A DNA stretch of 64,000 nucleotides, taken from positions 126,517,001-126,581,000 of the forward strand of contig CP142453.1 of the NCBI GenBank assembly GCA_038049695.1, written 5' to 3'. Numbering within the stretch: the first letter of the stretch is position 1; each line of letters starts with the position of its first letter. The notes beneath the pieces are model-generated. The model had not been told where the DNA came from, made no database searches, and saw nothing but the letters and a program-made list of their open reading frames with translations. Shown piece by piece: positions 63,579 through 64,000 of this stretch. Position numbers and translations under genes: made by a program. Source of the DNA: Cinnamomum chago (taxonomy: Eukaryota > Streptophyta > Magnoliopsida > Laurales > Lauraceae).

Positions 63579-64000
63579 CAAAGAATGTGATGAGTGTAAT
63601 GATATCACAAGATTTGCTGATGATGTTGGCTAACCAAACAGAAAAATAAAAATTCGAAACTACTTTTAGATGGGTTGCATGATTATAAATGTTTGTTAAG
63701 TGGTGTCCACCGTGCAGTTTTGTTGGCCCTTAAAACTGGGCGCAATTCAAACCATCAGGCTCCTGTAGGCTTAATGAAGTTTCTTTTTTCATTTTTTTTT
63801 CCTTCTTAATGCTAGGTGAAGTTGTTATTTTAATCATTTGTCATTACTGGCAAGATATTAGGGTAATATGGCCAGTCAGAAAGGAAGACAAAGAGGTCCA
63901 CGTTTAATGTCGAGCCATTTTGGTAGGAGAGCCCATGGATCCGGCCAGTCGAAACCCGGTCCATATTGGGCAGGATTTGGTGTCTAGTTTTAAGGCTTGT
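62796..64000. other. CLE 3' region and intergenic DNA
   Basis: A presumed 3' UTR follows the CLE stop for an undetermined length. Downstream, short open frames (for example 63290-63649) end in low-complexity TA sequence and show no domain. No gene is supported up to the end of the window. Confidence 0.55.
63544..63575. repeat. (TA)n microsatellite
   Basis: A TA run of about 32 nt. Confidence 0.95.

Noticed and set aside
1-64000. CRISPR arrays, bacterial operons, organelle DNA insertions or integrated plant pararetrovirus
   Set aside because: No regularly spaced repeats, no organelle gene fragments and no viral polymerase or coat motifs were seen; the gene structures are nuclear plant ones.

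Overview
The window is nuclear DNA of a flowering plant. Its genes are split by many GT-AG introns, intergenic DNA is AT-rich and full of small transposon relics, and the proteins are plant types: a SYP13-type syntaxin, chaperonin CCT6, and a CLE precursor ending in the TDIF dodecapeptide. I cannot place the species. Exon joins were worked out by hand from splice signals and reading frame; four of the five genes give complete spliced reading frames, and the CLE gene is intronless.

Layout: (1) 1-6.3 kb is intergenic DNA with decayed repeats and a palindromic MITE at 5.9 kb. (2) 6.36-11.50 kb, + strand: a 13-exon Qa-SNARE (301 aa). (3) 11.8-17.1 kb is intergenic and holds two nested insertions with clean target duplications: a hAT element inside a tRNA-type SINE (13.3-14.1 kb), and a hAT inside another hAT (16.25-17.05 kb) that ends 66 bp before the TATA box of the next gene. 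(4) 17.24-25.58 kb, + strand: an 11-exon type I membrane protein (372 aa), which I believe is the plant counterpart of the V-ATPase accessory protein ATP6AP2/renin receptor. (5) 25.6-28.7 kb: a convergent intergenic gap. (6) 39.81-28.72 kb, - strand: CCT6, 15 exons, 535 aa. (7) 40-45.3 kb: MITE-rich intergenic DNA with three long fold-back elements. (8) 46.04-54.24 kb, + strand: an 8-exon gene for a 517-aa, possibly plastid-targeted membrane protein of unrecognised family, with a complex 5' leader and one doubtful splice junction. (9) 54.3-62.3 kb: intergenic, with SINE-like pieces. (10) 62.56-62.80 kb, + strand: a CLE41/44-type gene encoding TDIF; its start codon lies at the edge of a tRNA-like pol III promoter module. 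(11) 62.8-64 kb: no gene seen.

The genes do not form a pathway; this is an ordinary plant gene neighbourhood. The most interesting points are the ATP6AP2-like gene, the TDIF gene with its SINE-like 5' border, the nested transposons, and several tRNA-derived SINE-like modules, two of which appear to belong to one family and sit in sense orientation in introns of two different genes.
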